From NCBI RefSeq assembly GCF_001591645.1, contig NZ_BCVH01000007.1, positions 146,520 through 210,519 on the forward strand: DNA of 64,000 nucleotides, given 5' to 3'. This stretch comes from Robertmurraya korlensis NBRC 107688. Its GTDB lineage: Bacteria > Bacillota > Bacilli > Bacillales > Cytobacillaceae. The position numbers and the translations under genes were made by a program. The notes under the pieces are model-generated. The model saw only the letters and a list, made by a program, of their open reading frames with translations, made no database searches and was not told the origin of the DNA. Of the stretch, positions 1 through 8,628 are shown piece by piece (position 1 is the first letter of the stretch; each line of letters starts with the position of its first letter).

Positions 1-96
1 GTTCAGAAGGAAATTGAAACTCTTGGTGGAACAATTACATATTCGTCGCAGTTAGGAGAGGGCACGATTTTCACCGTAGCAATACCGAAAAAATAG
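1..96 (+). CDS. Sensor histidine kinase, C-terminal end (partial)
   Basis: The window opens inside a gene; the visible 31 codons end at TAG. They include GGTITYSSQLGEGTIFTV, the last part of a HATPase_c domain (the G2-box region of sensor kinases). The stop lies 12 bases before a CitB/DctR-type response regulator, so this is almost certainly its cognate kinase of the CitA/DcuS/DctS family, which senses dicarboxylates or citrate. The sensor domain lies outside the window, so the ligand cannot be read. Confidence 0.85.
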   Translation, partial: VQKEIETLGGTITYSSQLGEGTIFTVAIPKK

Positions 97-108
97 GGGG
101 AGTAAACG

Positions 109-816
109 ATGGGCAACCGTGAGATCGAAGTGCTAATTGTCGAAGATGATCTTAGAATTGCTGAGATACAACAGCGGTTTATAGAGCAAATACAGGGATT
201 TCGGGTGGTTGGGATTGCGGCTAGTTATATAGAAGCAAAAACATTGATTGATATCTTGAAGCCGGATTTGCTCCTATTAGATGTTTATTTTCCGGATATG
301 AATGGATTGGACTTGCTGAAAGAAACGAAACAGTTAGAGAAACATACGGATGTAATTATGATTACTGCGACAAAAGAATTAGATAAGGTTCAAGAGGCGA
401 TTAGTATAGGGGTATTCGATTATATGATTAAACCTGTGGTCTTTGATCGCTTTAAACAAGCATTGCAACGATATCAAGACTTCCATAAAAAACTATTTAT
501 ATTAGGAAAAGAAAATACGCTTATTACACAGCAAGAGGTTGATCGTCTTTTACGAAAAGAGGTAGAAGTAACTAGTAGTAACGATCGATCGCTGTTACCA
601 AAGGGAATTGATCCACTTACCCTTGAAAAAGTTTTAGAGGTATTAAGGAAAGTAGGAGTAGGATTAACAGCGGAGAGCGTGGCAAAAGAAATTGGTGTTA
701 GTAGAACAACAGCACGTCGATACCTCGAACATCTAGTATCGATTGAACAAATTGAAGCAGATTTAGCATACGGGACGGTTGGCCGTCCCGAACGTGTGTA
801 TATTGTAGAGAGATAA
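109..816 (+). CDS. Response regulator, CitB/DctR family
   Basis: 235-residue two-component regulator. The N-terminal receiver has the acidic pair ED near residues 12-13, the phospho-acceptor Asp in LLLLDVY near residue 58, the Thr of ITAT and the Lys of IKP near residue 108. The C-terminal half carries the HTH typical of CitT/DctR/DcuR proteins (TAESVAKEIGVSRTTARRYLE). It follows the kinase end by 12 bases with a GGGGGAG ribosome binding site, so the two are cotranscribed. Members of this family switch on uptake and metabolism of C4-dicarboxylates or citrate. No such transporter lies downstream; the targets are probably to the left of the window. Confidence 0.9.
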   Translation: MGNREIEVLIVEDDLRIAEIQQRFIEQIQGFRVVGIAASYIEAKTLIDILKPDLLLLDVYFPDMNGLDLLKETKQLEKHTDVIMITATKELDKVQEAISIGVFDYMIKPVVFDRFKQALQRYQDFHKKLFILGKENTLITQQEVDRLLRKEVEVTSSNDRSLLPKGIDPLTLEKVLEVLRKVGVGLTAESVAKEIGVSRTTARRYLEHLVSIEQIEADLAYGTVGRPERVYIVER

Positions 817-822
817 GCTCAT

Positions 823-856
823 AACCCTCTTCCCTATTTTGGAAGAGGGTTAATTT
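823..856 (+). terminator. Intrinsic terminator after the response regulator
   Basis: An 11-bp perfect stem (AACCCTCTTCC with GGAAGAGGGTT) and a 7-base loop, followed by a weak T-rich tail. It ends the two-component operon. Confidence 0.75.
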
Positions 857-1053
857 ATGTGGAAATATAGGGAAATCAACAAACACCCCTTTCATAGTGA
901 CTTATGAACTAGTAATTAATACTATATCCAATGTGAAAGGCGGAATTTGTCGATAAATTCCCTTCGTATATCGAACTAAATCCCCTGTTTGTTTTCCGAA
1001 TATTCTGTTACGTTAACTTGGTAGTCTATTATATACATAGAAGGGATGATTTT

Positions 1054-3861
1054 ATGAAGAAGAGGTTTACGGCTTTACTAGCGTTTTTACTAGTTTTAGC
1101 CCTATTTACACAGGCTTCGTTTCCTGTCTTTGCTACTGAAACGGCAGATGCCTACGATGTGGTAGAGTTAGAGACTAGTAGGTCTTTATTCTCACTGACG
1201 GAGGCTAGAACAGTAGAAGTTCAAGCGGATTTTGGAGCAAATGTCGATTTAAGTCAACTAGAGTTTCAGTTTGGAGGAAAAAGCCTCTCGGAATGGAAAA
1301 AGTGGACAAGAGGGACCAATTATGATGGTGAACCTTTTATTAAGGTGATTGAAGAGCCACATTTCGTAGATGGCACAACAGCCATTAAGGCAACATTAGA
1401 GTTTGGTCTTCTATATGATAGAGACAATCTATCAAACCGTACAATCCGTACGCAATACCAACAATTTATTGGAGACTATGAATTGGCGTTGGTGAACCCA
1501 GCTAGCCAAATGAAGGCTGCCAAAACTGTAAAACTGAATGTGTATGATCAATTCCATTTCTATGAAGAGTTAAAGCCAACCATTGATCAAGTATTCGAGG
1601 AAGCAAATACGGCAAATGACCGTTATCTAGAGTACCAAAGTCTAGGTAAAACTGTACAAGGCCGTGACCTGCATTTTGTCATTTTAGCAAGAGATAAAGC
1701 AGCAGTTGATAAGTATTTGAATGAAACTTTACCAATCGCATTAGAAAATCCTGATAGCTTATTAGAAAAGCTTGAAAATGGAACGATGGGAGATTACCAA
1801 GTTCCCGTATGGATAAACAATATCCATCCTGATGAAGTAGAGGGTGTGGATGCACAGGTTGAATTATTTAAGAAATTTGCCATTGAAGAGGAAGTCACAT
1901 TTCAAACGGTTGTTGACAATCAGGAAAAACCAGTCACATTGAATGTGGATGAAGTTCTTGATGATGTCATCTTTTTATACATGTTTACGAACAATCCTGA
2001 TGGTAGAGTACTTAACACAAGAGCAAATGCTAATGGATTTGACTTAAATCGTGATAATCACTACCAAACACAAATTGAAACACAGGAAGTAACGCAAGAA
2101 ATTGCAAAGTGGACTCCACTTTCTTTTCTTGATATGCATGGGTACGTTAGTGGCTTCTTAATTGAACCAACTACCCCTCCACATAACCCGAACTTTGAGT
2201 ATGATTTACTTTACGGCAATATGATTGAACAAGCTCATGTGATGGGGAAAGCAGGGATCAGTAACTCTGCTTATAACTCTTATGAAATTCCAGCACTTGA
2301 CTACGGTGATGGTTGGGACGATATGACACCTGCCTATACAGCCATGTATGCGATGCTGCACGGTTCATTGGGACATACCATTGAAACACCAGCATTAAGT
2401 CAAAATGGATATGATGCTATGTATGGTACAGGTCTAGGTGCCACGCTTTATGTTACTGAAAACAAGGATGTACTGTACAAAAACCAGCTTGAGATCTTCA
2501 AACGTGGTGTGAACGGGGAGGATGATCGTGCGGTTGATGAATACTTCGTCAATGCTAACGGGGAATCAATTGGTCGTGTAAGGGGAGATAATGATAACTT
2601 CTTCCCGGAATACTATGTCATTCCAGCAGATGAGAAAGAGCAAAAAAATGCACTTGAAGCGACAAAAATGGTAGAATATCTACTTCGTAACGGTGTGAAG
2701 GTCGAACAAACGACAACAAACACAGAAGTAAATGATGTCACATATCCAAAAGGGACGTATGTGGTTCCTATGAATCAAGCAAAACGTGGATTGGCCAATG
2801 CTATGCTCTACAAAGGTGACGATGTATCTGATTGGGGAGCCATGTATGACCCAATCGTTGTTAACTTCCCAGCTTTAAGAGGGTTTGATATTGATGAAGT
2901 TCGTGTGTCAAATGCTTTTGATAACAAAACAACAGAAGTAGATCATGTAACTTTACCTACAGGTGAAGTGGTTGGAAAAACACCAAAGCAAGTGTTATCA
3001 AATACAAATAATGATACAGTGAAGCTAGTAAATGAGCTATTAAGAGACGGGAAAGTCGTTGAAAAAGCTATAGAAACAAAGGGCAAAGTGAATAAAGGTG
3101 ACTATATTGTGAGTACAAAAGATTTAGCTGGGTATGATGACTTTTACTATGAAGCATCACCAGTCGGTACGACACAAAATGTAAAAACAGAAAAATTAAC
3201 TCTTCCTAAAGTAGCTGTCACGGGTTCTGCCCAGTTATTATTCTCTGTCAAGGAGCTGGGGTTTGAAGTTGTAAGTCAGGCAGATGCTGATGTAGTTGTC
3301 AGTGATGGTAGTACCTTTAATGCAAGTAGTCTCGCAGGGAAATCGTATGTAGGTATGGGTGTTTATGCGCTTAATGCTGTGAAAAATAGCGGTTTGCTTG
3401 AAGGGTATGAGTGGGATTACACAAGCCCTGGTCACGAAGGGCTGTTAAAAGCAAAAGTGAATGATCATCAATTAACTGCTGGTTATCAGACTGATGAACT
3501 TTTGTATACTACCAACGGGGCTTGGATTACTTCTGTTCCTAAAGAGGCAGAGGTCTTGGCGACCGTTAGTACTAGTGACGACTTCTATGTTGCTGGATGG
3601 TGGCCTGGTCATGAAAAGGCAAAAGGTCAAACTCTAGCCTTTACTCAAAATCTTGAGGACACAAATATCACTTTATTTGCTAATGACCTAGCTTTTAGAG
3701 CACATACTCAGTATAGCTACCGTCTATTAGCTAACAGCATCTTTGCTTCGGTAGGTTCAGAAGTAGCAAAGAAAGGCAAAGGCTCCGTAAAGGATAAAGT
3801 TACGAAGAAGAATAACCAAGTTAAACCGTCTTTCTTTGAACAAGGAAGAGATAGAGAGTAG
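1054..3861 (+). CDS. Secreted M14-family zinc carboxypeptidase
   Basis: 935-residue exported protein. The ATG at 1054 is preferred over upstream codons because AAGGGA sits 7 bases before it and it begins a classic signal peptide (MKKRF, hydrophobic core, cleavage near VFA at about residue 27). The M14 zinc site is visible: His258 and Glu261 in HPDEVEG, and His362 in DMHGY. NPDG near residue 314 and DLNRD at 330-334 match the substrate-binding Asn/Arg region, and Glu444 in HTIETPA fits the catalytic Glu. The protein is much longer than a bare carboxypeptidase; the C-terminal 450 residues have no motif I recognise and end in a Lys-rich tail. It stands alone with its own terminator and probably degrades external peptides or peptidoglycan stems. 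Confidence 0.85.
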   Translation: MKKRFTALLAFLLVLALFTQASFPVFATETADAYDVVELETSRSLFSLTEARTVEVQADFGANVDLSQLEFQFGGKSLSEWKKWTRGTNYDGEPFIKVIEEPHFVDGTTAIKATLEFGLLYDRDNLSNRTIRTQYQQFIGDYELALVNPASQMKAAKTVKLNVYDQFHFYEELKPTIDQVFEEANTANDRYLEYQSLGKTVQGRDLHFVILARDKAAVDKYLNETLPIALENPDSLLEKLENGTMGDYQVPVWINNIHPDEVEGVDAQVELFKKFAIEEEVTFQTVVDNQEKPVTLNVDEVLDDVIFLYMFTNNPDGRVLNTRANANGFDLNRDNHYQTQIETQEVTQEIAKWTPLSFLDMHGYVSGFLIEPTTPPHNPNFEYDLLYGNMIEQAHVMGKAGISNSAYNSYEIPALDYGDGWDDMTPAYTAMYAMLHGSLGHTIETPALSQNGYDAMYGTGLGATLYVTENKDVLYKNQLEIFKRGVNGEDDRAVDEYFVNANGESIGRVRGDNDNFFPEYYVIPADEKEQKNALEATKMVEYLLRNGVKVEQTTTNTEVNDVTYPKGTYVVPMNQAKRGLANAMLYKGDDVSDWGAMYDPIVVNFPALRGFDIDEVRVSNAFDNKTTEVDHVTLPTGEVVGKTPKQVLSNTNNDTVKLVNELLRDGKVVEKAIETKGKVNKGDYIVSTKDLAGYDDFYYEASPVGTTQNVKTEKLTLPKVAVTGSAQLLFSVKELGFEVVSQADADVVVSDGSTFNASSLAGKSYVGMGVYALNAVKNSGLLEGYEWDYTSPGHEGLLKAKVNDHQLTAGYQTDELLYTTNGAWITSVPKEAEVLATVSTSDDFYVAGWWPGHEKAKGQTLAFTQNLEDTNITLFANDLAFRAHTQYSYRLLANSIFASVGSEVAKKGKGSVKDKVTKKNNQVKPSFFEQGRDRE

Positions 3862-3871
3862 ATTAAAAAAG

Positions 3872-3909
3872 GCAGGTTCTCAATCTAAGGTTGAGAACCT
3901 GCTGTTTTT
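3872..3909 (+). terminator. Intrinsic terminator after the M14 peptidase
   Basis: A 12-bp perfect stem (GCAGGTTCTCAA with TTGAGAACCTGC), 7-base loop and a TGTTTTTC tail. Confidence 0.85.
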
Positions 3910-3975
3910 CAGTAATCAAAATTTTAAATAATGTGATAATATAACGGTAATTGAAGGCGGGAAGGAGTAACTAGG

Positions 3976-4767
3976 GTGGTATTACATATGGAAGATGTTT
4001 CGTTAATAAGAGGGGAAAAATGGATATTACAGCAAATAAATTGGACCATTCATAAAGGGGATAACTGGGTGCTCTTTGGATTAAATGGTGCGGGAAAAAC
4101 GGCATTGTTAAACGTATTAAATGCCTACTATTTTCCAACAAAAGGGAAAGTCAGTGTGCTAGGGAAAGAATTTGGTAAGGATCCTATTGGTGGTGAGCTA
4201 CGAAAGCAAATAGGGTTTGTATCATCTTCGCTTCAACAAAAATTCCACCCAGGGGATAATTCCTTTGAGGTCGTATTAAGCGGTGCCTATGCGTCCATTG
4301 GTCTTTACGAAACTCCAACAGATAATATAAGAGAAAAGGCCATCACCTTATTAAAAGAGCTTGGTTGTATCCAATATGCAAATCGTAACTATGAAACTCT
4401 CTCACAAGGTGAAAAGCAAAGAGTGCTTATTGCTCGGTCTTTAATGAACAATCCATCTCTACTAATTCTCGATGAACCAACGAACGGTTTAGACTTCATT
4501 GCACGTGAACAATTTCTAGAAACGATTGAAGAGATTTCTACAAAAGAAGAGGCTCCAACTATGATATATGTAACTCACCATGTAGAAGAAATCCTGCCTA
4601 TTTTTAATAAAACGTTGTTACTAAAAGAAGGACAGGTTTTTTCGGCCGGAGAAACAAACGAAATGATTTCAAGTTCTAATCTGTCTCATTTTCTCAACAT
4701 GGATGTAGAAGTGATTTGGAAGAATGGTAGGCCATTGGTTTCAAAACGTAGAGCAATTAAAATTTAG
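3976..4767 (+). CDS. ylmA: ABC transporter ATP-binding protein, YlmA-like
   Basis: 263-residue single ABC domain. Walker A is GLNGAGKT at residues 35-42, the signature is LSQGEKQRV near 143, Walker B is LLILDEPT near 165, and a switch His follows in YVTHH. Length and sequence style fit B. subtilis YlmA, an ATPase encoded without a membrane partner. The GTG at 3976 lies 8 bases after AAGGAG; an in-frame ATG at 3988 is an alternative. No permease is adjacent, so its partner and substrate cannot be inferred from context. Confidence 0.8.
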   Translation: MVLHMEDVSLIRGEKWILQQINWTIHKGDNWVLFGLNGAGKTALLNVLNAYYFPTKGKVSVLGKEFGKDPIGGELRKQIGFVSSSLQQKFHPGDNSFEVVLSGAYASIGLYETPTDNIREKAITLLKELGCIQYANRNYETLSQGEKQRVLIARSLMNNPSLLILDEPTNGLDFIAREQFLETIEEISTKEEAPTMIYVTHHVEEILPIFNKTLLLKEGQVFSAGETNEMISSSNLSHFLNMDVEVIWKNGRPLVSKRRAIKI

Positions 4768-4778
4768 TTATGTTTAGT

Positions 4779-4826
4779 CTTAAAATAATGTGAAAACATT
4801 GATGGAGGTCTCACATTATTTTAAAG
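4779..4826. terminator. Long AT-rich inverted repeat after ylmA
   Basis: A perfect 15-bp stem (CTTAAAATAATGTGA with its complement ending at 4825) around a 17-base loop. Neither side has a clear T-run, so termination is probable but not certain. The next 130 bases up to the converging gene hold only A/T-rich sequence. Confidence 0.45.
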
Positions 4827-4959
4827 ATTTATAACAACTTTAAACCCAGTAAACTCAGAGTCAGTAAAAATGTAGATAAACCCAATGAAAGAAAAGCAAG
4901 AAAAATGGCCATTTTTGTTTTTTTTTTAAATCAATGGCCCTTTTTTAGTGTTTAAGACA

Positions 4960-5445
4960 TTACTTGCTATCACTCCTAATAATAGAAATATGCTTTGGTA
5001 ATAAATAACCGAATGCTAGAAGGAAAGTTAAAATCGAAATATACCAATTCCATCCTTTGTATTTCATATAGCCAGAGTGGATCATCCCAAATTCTACTAA
5101 GAGTGAAAGAAAAGTAAAACCAATTGTCAATCGCCACTTATTATTCCTTGTAAGGTAATTTAAGTAAAGAATTGAAAGTGAGGTTGGTATAAAGGTATAA
5201 CTGAGAATATCTCCAAGGCCAGCTTTTTTGGGGTGACCAATATCAAACATGTCAATGACCCTAGCAATCATGCCATCACTAAACCAAGTAACAAATCCTA
5301 CAACTCCAAATGTAATATAGATTTCCCTCCAAGTGATATTTTTTTTACGGATAAAAAGGGCAGTTGTAGCTAATAAAATACTTATGATTACAGGAAACCA
5401 TAAGCCCTTTGCTCCTAAATCTAAATTTTCGATAAATTTCTGCAT
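4960..5445 (-). CDS. Small integral membrane protein, CBO0543-like
   Basis: 161 residues with about four hydrophobic segments (near 17-32, 44-62, 80-95 and 105-155). The layout, including LGDILSYTFIPTSLSILYLNYL followed by a FGMIHSGYMKY stretch, resembles the CBO0543 family of small Bacillus membrane proteins. The start has AAAGGAG upstream on the minus strand. A clearer relative is encoded at 26779-27276 and another at 5877-6440. No biochemical function is known for this family; assignment here rests on pattern similarity only. Confidence 0.6.
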   Translation of the reverse strand: MQKFIENLDLGAKGLWFPVIISILLATTALFIRKKNITWREIYITFGVVGFVTWFSDGMIARVIDMFDIGHPKKAGLGDILSYTFIPTSLSILYLNYLTRNNKWRLTIGFTFLSLLVEFGMIHSGYMKYKGWNWYISILTFLLAFGYLLPKHISIIRSDSK

Positions 5446-5538
5446 TTTATAACTCCTTTTTAAAGGTTACGTTTATTTTTTCTCGTACTAATTTATATAT
5501 ACTTGATAAATTTACTTTATCTAGCTAACAATCCAAGA

Positions 5539-5573
5539 AAAGGTGCCAACCAAAGTGAAGGCACCTTTTTTTA
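5539..5573 (+). terminator. Intrinsic terminator in the 5446-5686 gap
   Basis: A 9-bp stem (AAAGGTGCC with GGCACCTTT) and a TTTTTTTA tail reading on the plus strand. No plus-strand gene precedes it, because 4960-5445 is transcribed leftwards. It may end a short untranslated RNA or be a relic. The rest of the gap holds the promoter of the 41-residue peptide. Confidence 0.7.
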
Positions 5574-5629
5574 TTTACATTAGTAAAGTTGTTAATGATT
5601 TTTTCACAACTGTAATTTGTTTCACTTCA

Positions 5630-5653
5630 TGATTATCATTCTCAAATTATCAT
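5630..5653 (+). promoter_or_regulatory. Fur box upstream of a 41-codon gene
   Basis: TGATTATCATTCTCA at 5630-5644 matches the 7-1-7 Fur consensus TGATAATNATTATCA at all but two positions. An overlapping half site, ATTATCA, follows at once. A perfect Fur box lies before the siderophore transporter at 40970. The site is 43 bases upstream of the 5687 start codon, as expected for an iron-repressed promoter. Confidence 0.65.
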
Positions 5654-5686
5654 GGAAGAAAGTAAGAAAACTAAGGGGAAATCACT

Positions 5687-5812
5687 ATGAGCAAGAATAA
5701 TGTTGAAAATCAAGTGAAGCGTAATTTCCCAACATCAAAGGTAGTGACATGGGTTTCCGTAGGGATGGTTGCAGGTATAATACTTGTTTCTATTTTATTA
5801 TTATTTTCATGA
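5687..5812 (+). CDS. 41-residue single-pass membrane peptide, putatively Fur-regulated
   Basis: The peptide starts MSKNNVENQVKRNFPTSK and ends in one hydrophobic helix (about residues 19-41, VVTWVSVGMVAG then IILVSILLLFS). AAGGGG sits 9 bases before the ATG. A Fur box lies just upstream, so expression in iron starvation is predicted. The charged head and single helix suggest a membrane-bound partner peptide or small regulator. I do not recognise a family; it is too short for most gene finders. It is not FbpA, FbpB or FbpC by visible sequence. Confidence 0.7.
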   Translation: MSKNNVENQVKRNFPTSKVVTWVSVGMVAGIILVSILLLFS

Positions 5813-5876
5813 CCCAAGCCTCTTTATATTTTAGTCTTTTTCATGTTTCTTGAGTTTATACGGAATGCTAAAATTT

Positions 5877-6440
5877 TTATCCATTATCTAATTTATTATA
5901 GCTATCAATCTTTGTAAGCCAATAGGCAGTAAAGTAAAGGGTTAAAAAAATAATAAAATCATACAAAGTTGACCAATTTTTAGGATTATAAAAATCAATA
6001 GCATCAAAGAGATTCATTCCGCCAAAAGCAGCAAGGGCTGAGAATATAACTCCCTTTAATAAGGGATTCATTTTTGGTTTTATTTGTATTGCAAACATCA
6101 CCGCAACAGGTGCTAAAGAGAAGTGATAGGGTAAAAATAGAAAAGGTGCTAAAGGGATGATTACCATCGGGTACGACCAGAGTCCTAAAGATAACGCAGC
6201 AAGGTCTATTATTAGTGACAATATGATAGTCATCAAACCGCATAAAAGAAGACGCCCTGTACTATCTTTCTTCCTAAATACAAACCAGACAAACCATGGG
6301 ATAATAAATAGGGCGAAACCTAGCCACCATTGCCATGTAAGGATAAATTCTTCCGATACTATTTTTGCAAATATAGAACTGATTTCAGTATACTGGTTAA
6401 AAGCTTTTTCAGATTGAGTGAGCCCTTTCTCAAATGCCAT
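5877..6440 (-). CDS. Membrane protein, CBO0543 family
   Basis: 187 residues with four to five hydrophobic segments. Features typical of CBO0543-like proteins include WQWWLGFALFIIPWFVWF, the cytoplasmic FRKKD loop, and LGLWSYPMVIIPLAPF before LPYHFSLAPV. The ATG at 6440 (GGGAG 10 bases upstream) is preferred over the in-frame TTG at 6446. It has no obvious operon partner. Function is unknown; similar proteins are scattered through Bacillus genomes, often in several copies. Confidence 0.7.
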   Translation of the reverse strand: MAFEKGLTQSEKAFNQYTEISSIFAKIVSEEFILTWQWWLGFALFIIPWFVWFVFRKKDSTGRLLLCGLMTIILSLIIDLAALSLGLWSYPMVIIPLAPFLFLPYHFSLAPVAVMFAIQIKPKMNPLLKGVIFSALAAFGGMNLFDAIDFYNPKNWSTLYDFIIFLTLYFTAYWLTKIDSYNKLDNG

Positions 6441-6616
6441 TTTCAAACATCTCCCGAAAAAAGTAATAATCTAATTTTTCCCGTTTAGGACTTAGCTATT
6501 CAAGCTAGCTAAAACCTTTAATGATCTAAATTTATCAATCCAAAATAAAGGATTTCTTCAACAAACTGAGTATATAAATAAGGAATATCTTTATTGAATC
6601 GGAGGCTATGCCTTTT

Positions 6617-7564
6617 ATGAAATATCCTTATGAGAGTGTTGTAATTAATGACGAAGTCCCTGTGTTTGTAATGATGACCAGTGTAAAGTATGTGGCCATG
6701 CATTGGCACGACAGAATCGAACTGTTACTAGTGTTAAAAGGCCAAGTTCACGTTTATGTAGGGAAAGAAGAGTATGTACTTAGAGAAGATGACCTGTTGC
6801 TCATAAATAGTAATGAAGTACACGGGGTAGAATCAGATCAGGAGAATAAACTATTAATCCTTCAGATTCCTATTGCTTTTATAAAAAACTTCTATAGTAC
6901 TATCGAAGAGGAATCCTTCATTTGCCAATCTCTCTATCATACTGAACAACACAAATATAACCTCCTTCGAATTTTACTTGCTCAGCTGATATTTACAGTG
7001 AAAAAGAAAAGTGATCATTACGATATAAAGGTTCATTCTCTTTTATTAGATATAGTTTATAATCTAATGACTAATTTTAAGATGGAAAAGAAAAATATAG
7101 TTTTACATACTAAAAAAGATATAGAACGTATGAATCGTTTAACCCATTACATACAGCAGCATTATTCAAAACCAATTACGCTACAGGAACTGGCTGAAAC
7201 GGAGGAACTCTCACCACCATACCTTTCAAGATATTTTCAACAGCATATGGGACAAACATTTATAAAATATATCAATGGTATCCGCCTAGAGCATGCGGTT
7301 CGATATTTATTAGAAACCGATTGGCCCATCATTCAGATTGCACTTGAGTGCGGCTTTCCAAATCTTAATTCCTTTCACAAGTTGTTTAAAGAGACATTCC
7401 ACACGACCCCTCACCAATACAGAAAGAAACACATAAATAAGTATCATTTGATTCGTCCAGCTGGATTAGGCGGAGTGGCAAGTTACGATTTCATTGAGGA
7501 AGAGGATTTTCAAGAGTTGTATAAATATTTAGAAAAAGATAAAAAATCATATGAATTAGGATAA
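6617..7564 (+). CDS. AraC-family transcriptional regulator with cupin sensor domain
   Basis: 315 residues. An N-terminal AraC-type cupin (MHWHDRIELLLVLKGQVHV, LREDDLLLINSNEVHG) precedes two C-terminal HTHs (ITLQELAETEELSPPYLSRYF and IIQIALECGFPNLNSFHKLF) ending in the AraC signature TTPHQYR. I choose ATG 6617, 11 bases after GGAGG; the ORF's first ATG at 6608 is only 2 bases from the SD. It lies directly upstream of, and in the same direction as, the ring-cleavage operon starting at 7655 and is its likely activator, with an aromatic compound as likely ligand. Confidence 0.88.
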   Translation: MKYPYESVVINDEVPVFVMMTSVKYVAMHWHDRIELLLVLKGQVHVYVGKEEYVLREDDLLLINSNEVHGVESDQENKLLILQIPIAFIKNFYSTIEEESFICQSLYHTEQHKYNLLRILLAQLIFTVKKKSDHYDIKVHSLLLDIVYNLMTNFKMEKKNIVLHTKKDIERMNRLTHYIQQHYSKPITLQELAETEELSPPYLSRYFQQHMGQTFIKYINGIRLEHAVRYLLETDWPIIQIALECGFPNLNSFHKLFKETFHTTPHQYRKKHINKYHLIRPAGLGGVASYDFIEEEDFQELYKYLEKDKKSYELG

Positions 7565-7567
7565 AAA

Positions 7568-7581
7568 AGTAAACGTTTTCA
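7568..7581 (+). promoter_or_regulatory. cre-like (CcpA) site upstream of the ring-cleavage operon
   Basis: AGTAAACGTTTTCA fits the CcpA cre consensus TGWAARCGYTWWCA at 13 of 14 positions. A TATAAT at 7596-7601 lies just downstream, so the site overlaps the -35 area. Carbon catabolite repression of the degradative operon is the natural reading. Confidence 0.6.
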
Positions 7582-7654
7582 ATAACGGAAACCTCTATAA
7601 TAAAGTTAATAAACCACTTAATGGTGGGAAATTATCATTCTAGGAGGGGAAGTT

Positions 7655-8602
7655 ATGTACAAAAATCCACACTTTTTTTCGCATTTGGCTCATGTTGAAT
7701 TAATTAGTCCGAAATTAGAGGAGTCTGCTGATTTCTTTAAAAATATTATTGGATTAGAGGAATCTGATCGTACGGATACCTCTGTGTATTTCCGGGCATG
7801 GGGAGAACATTATCATCACAGTTTAAAGATTACTGCAGGGGAAGAACCTGGATTAGGCCATATTGGTTGGAGAGCAGATAGTCCTGCGGCTCTTGAGGAG
7901 GCTGCGGCTCATATTGAGAAGCTAGGACTAGGAAAAGGCTGGATTGAAGGCGATCTAGGTCATGGTCGTGCCTATCAATTCACTTCTCCAGATGGACATT
8001 TAGAAGAGATTTTTTGGGATGTGGAGATGTACGAAGTACCTACGGTATTAAAAAGTAAGTGGAAAAATCGCCCACAAAAGAATCCTGGTCGAGGAATTTC
8101 ACCACGTCGTATTGATCATATCACTCTACACAGCAATGATGTCACAAAGGATCGTGAATTCTATCAAAATCTTGGATTCCGTTACAATGAAGGCATTTTC
8201 TTGGATGCAAACGAACCTGCAAGTCCAGAAATTGGTGCGTGGCTTTCTGTTACCAATCTTTCTCATGATATAGCATTCTTGAAATCTCATACGGGAAAAC
8301 CAGGTGGATTTAACCATGTTTGTTATGCGGTGGAAAGTAGAGAAGAGGTATTATTAGCTGCTGACCATATTATTGAAAGCGGATACAACCTAGCGATGGG
8401 TGGACCGACACGTCATGCACTTGCAGAAGGTTTCTTCTTTTATGTTGATGAGCCGGGTGGTAACAGATTTGAATTATACGCAGGAGCACATCTCGTGTTT
8501 GCGCCTGATTTTGGTCCATATAGATGGAGTCTATCAGAGAACCCGAACGATGCTTGGGGAAGAGAAATGCCATGGGATGCGACGGGGAAAATTATTAAGT
8601 AA
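7655..8602 (+). CDS. VOC-family extradiol ring-cleavage dioxygenase
   Basis: 315 residues with two vicinal-oxygen-chelate modules. The C-terminal module holds the metal triad of type I extradiol dioxygenases: His155 (RIDHITLHS), His221 (GFNHVCYAV) and Glu273 (NRFELY). Such enzymes use Fe(II) or Mn(II) to open catechol-like rings next to the diol. AGGAGG precedes the ATG. It is the first gene of a tight five-gene operon whose other products fit meta-cleavage. The exact substrate cannot be read from sequence. Confidence 0.9.
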   Translation: MYKNPHFFSHLAHVELISPKLEESADFFKNIIGLEESDRTDTSVYFRAWGEHYHHSLKITAGEEPGLGHIGWRADSPAALEEAAAHIEKLGLGKGWIEGDLGHGRAYQFTSPDGHLEEIFWDVEMYEVPTVLKSKWKNRPQKNPGRGISPRRIDHITLHSNDVTKDREFYQNLGFRYNEGIFLDANEPASPEIGAWLSVTNLSHDIAFLKSHTGKPGGFNHVCYAVESREEVLLAADHIIESGYNLAMGGPTRHALAEGFFFYVDEPGGNRFELYAGAHLVFAPDFGPYRWSLSENPNDAWGREMPWDATGKIIK

Positions 8603-8628
8603 TAGCAAAAGTAAGGGGATGATTTATA

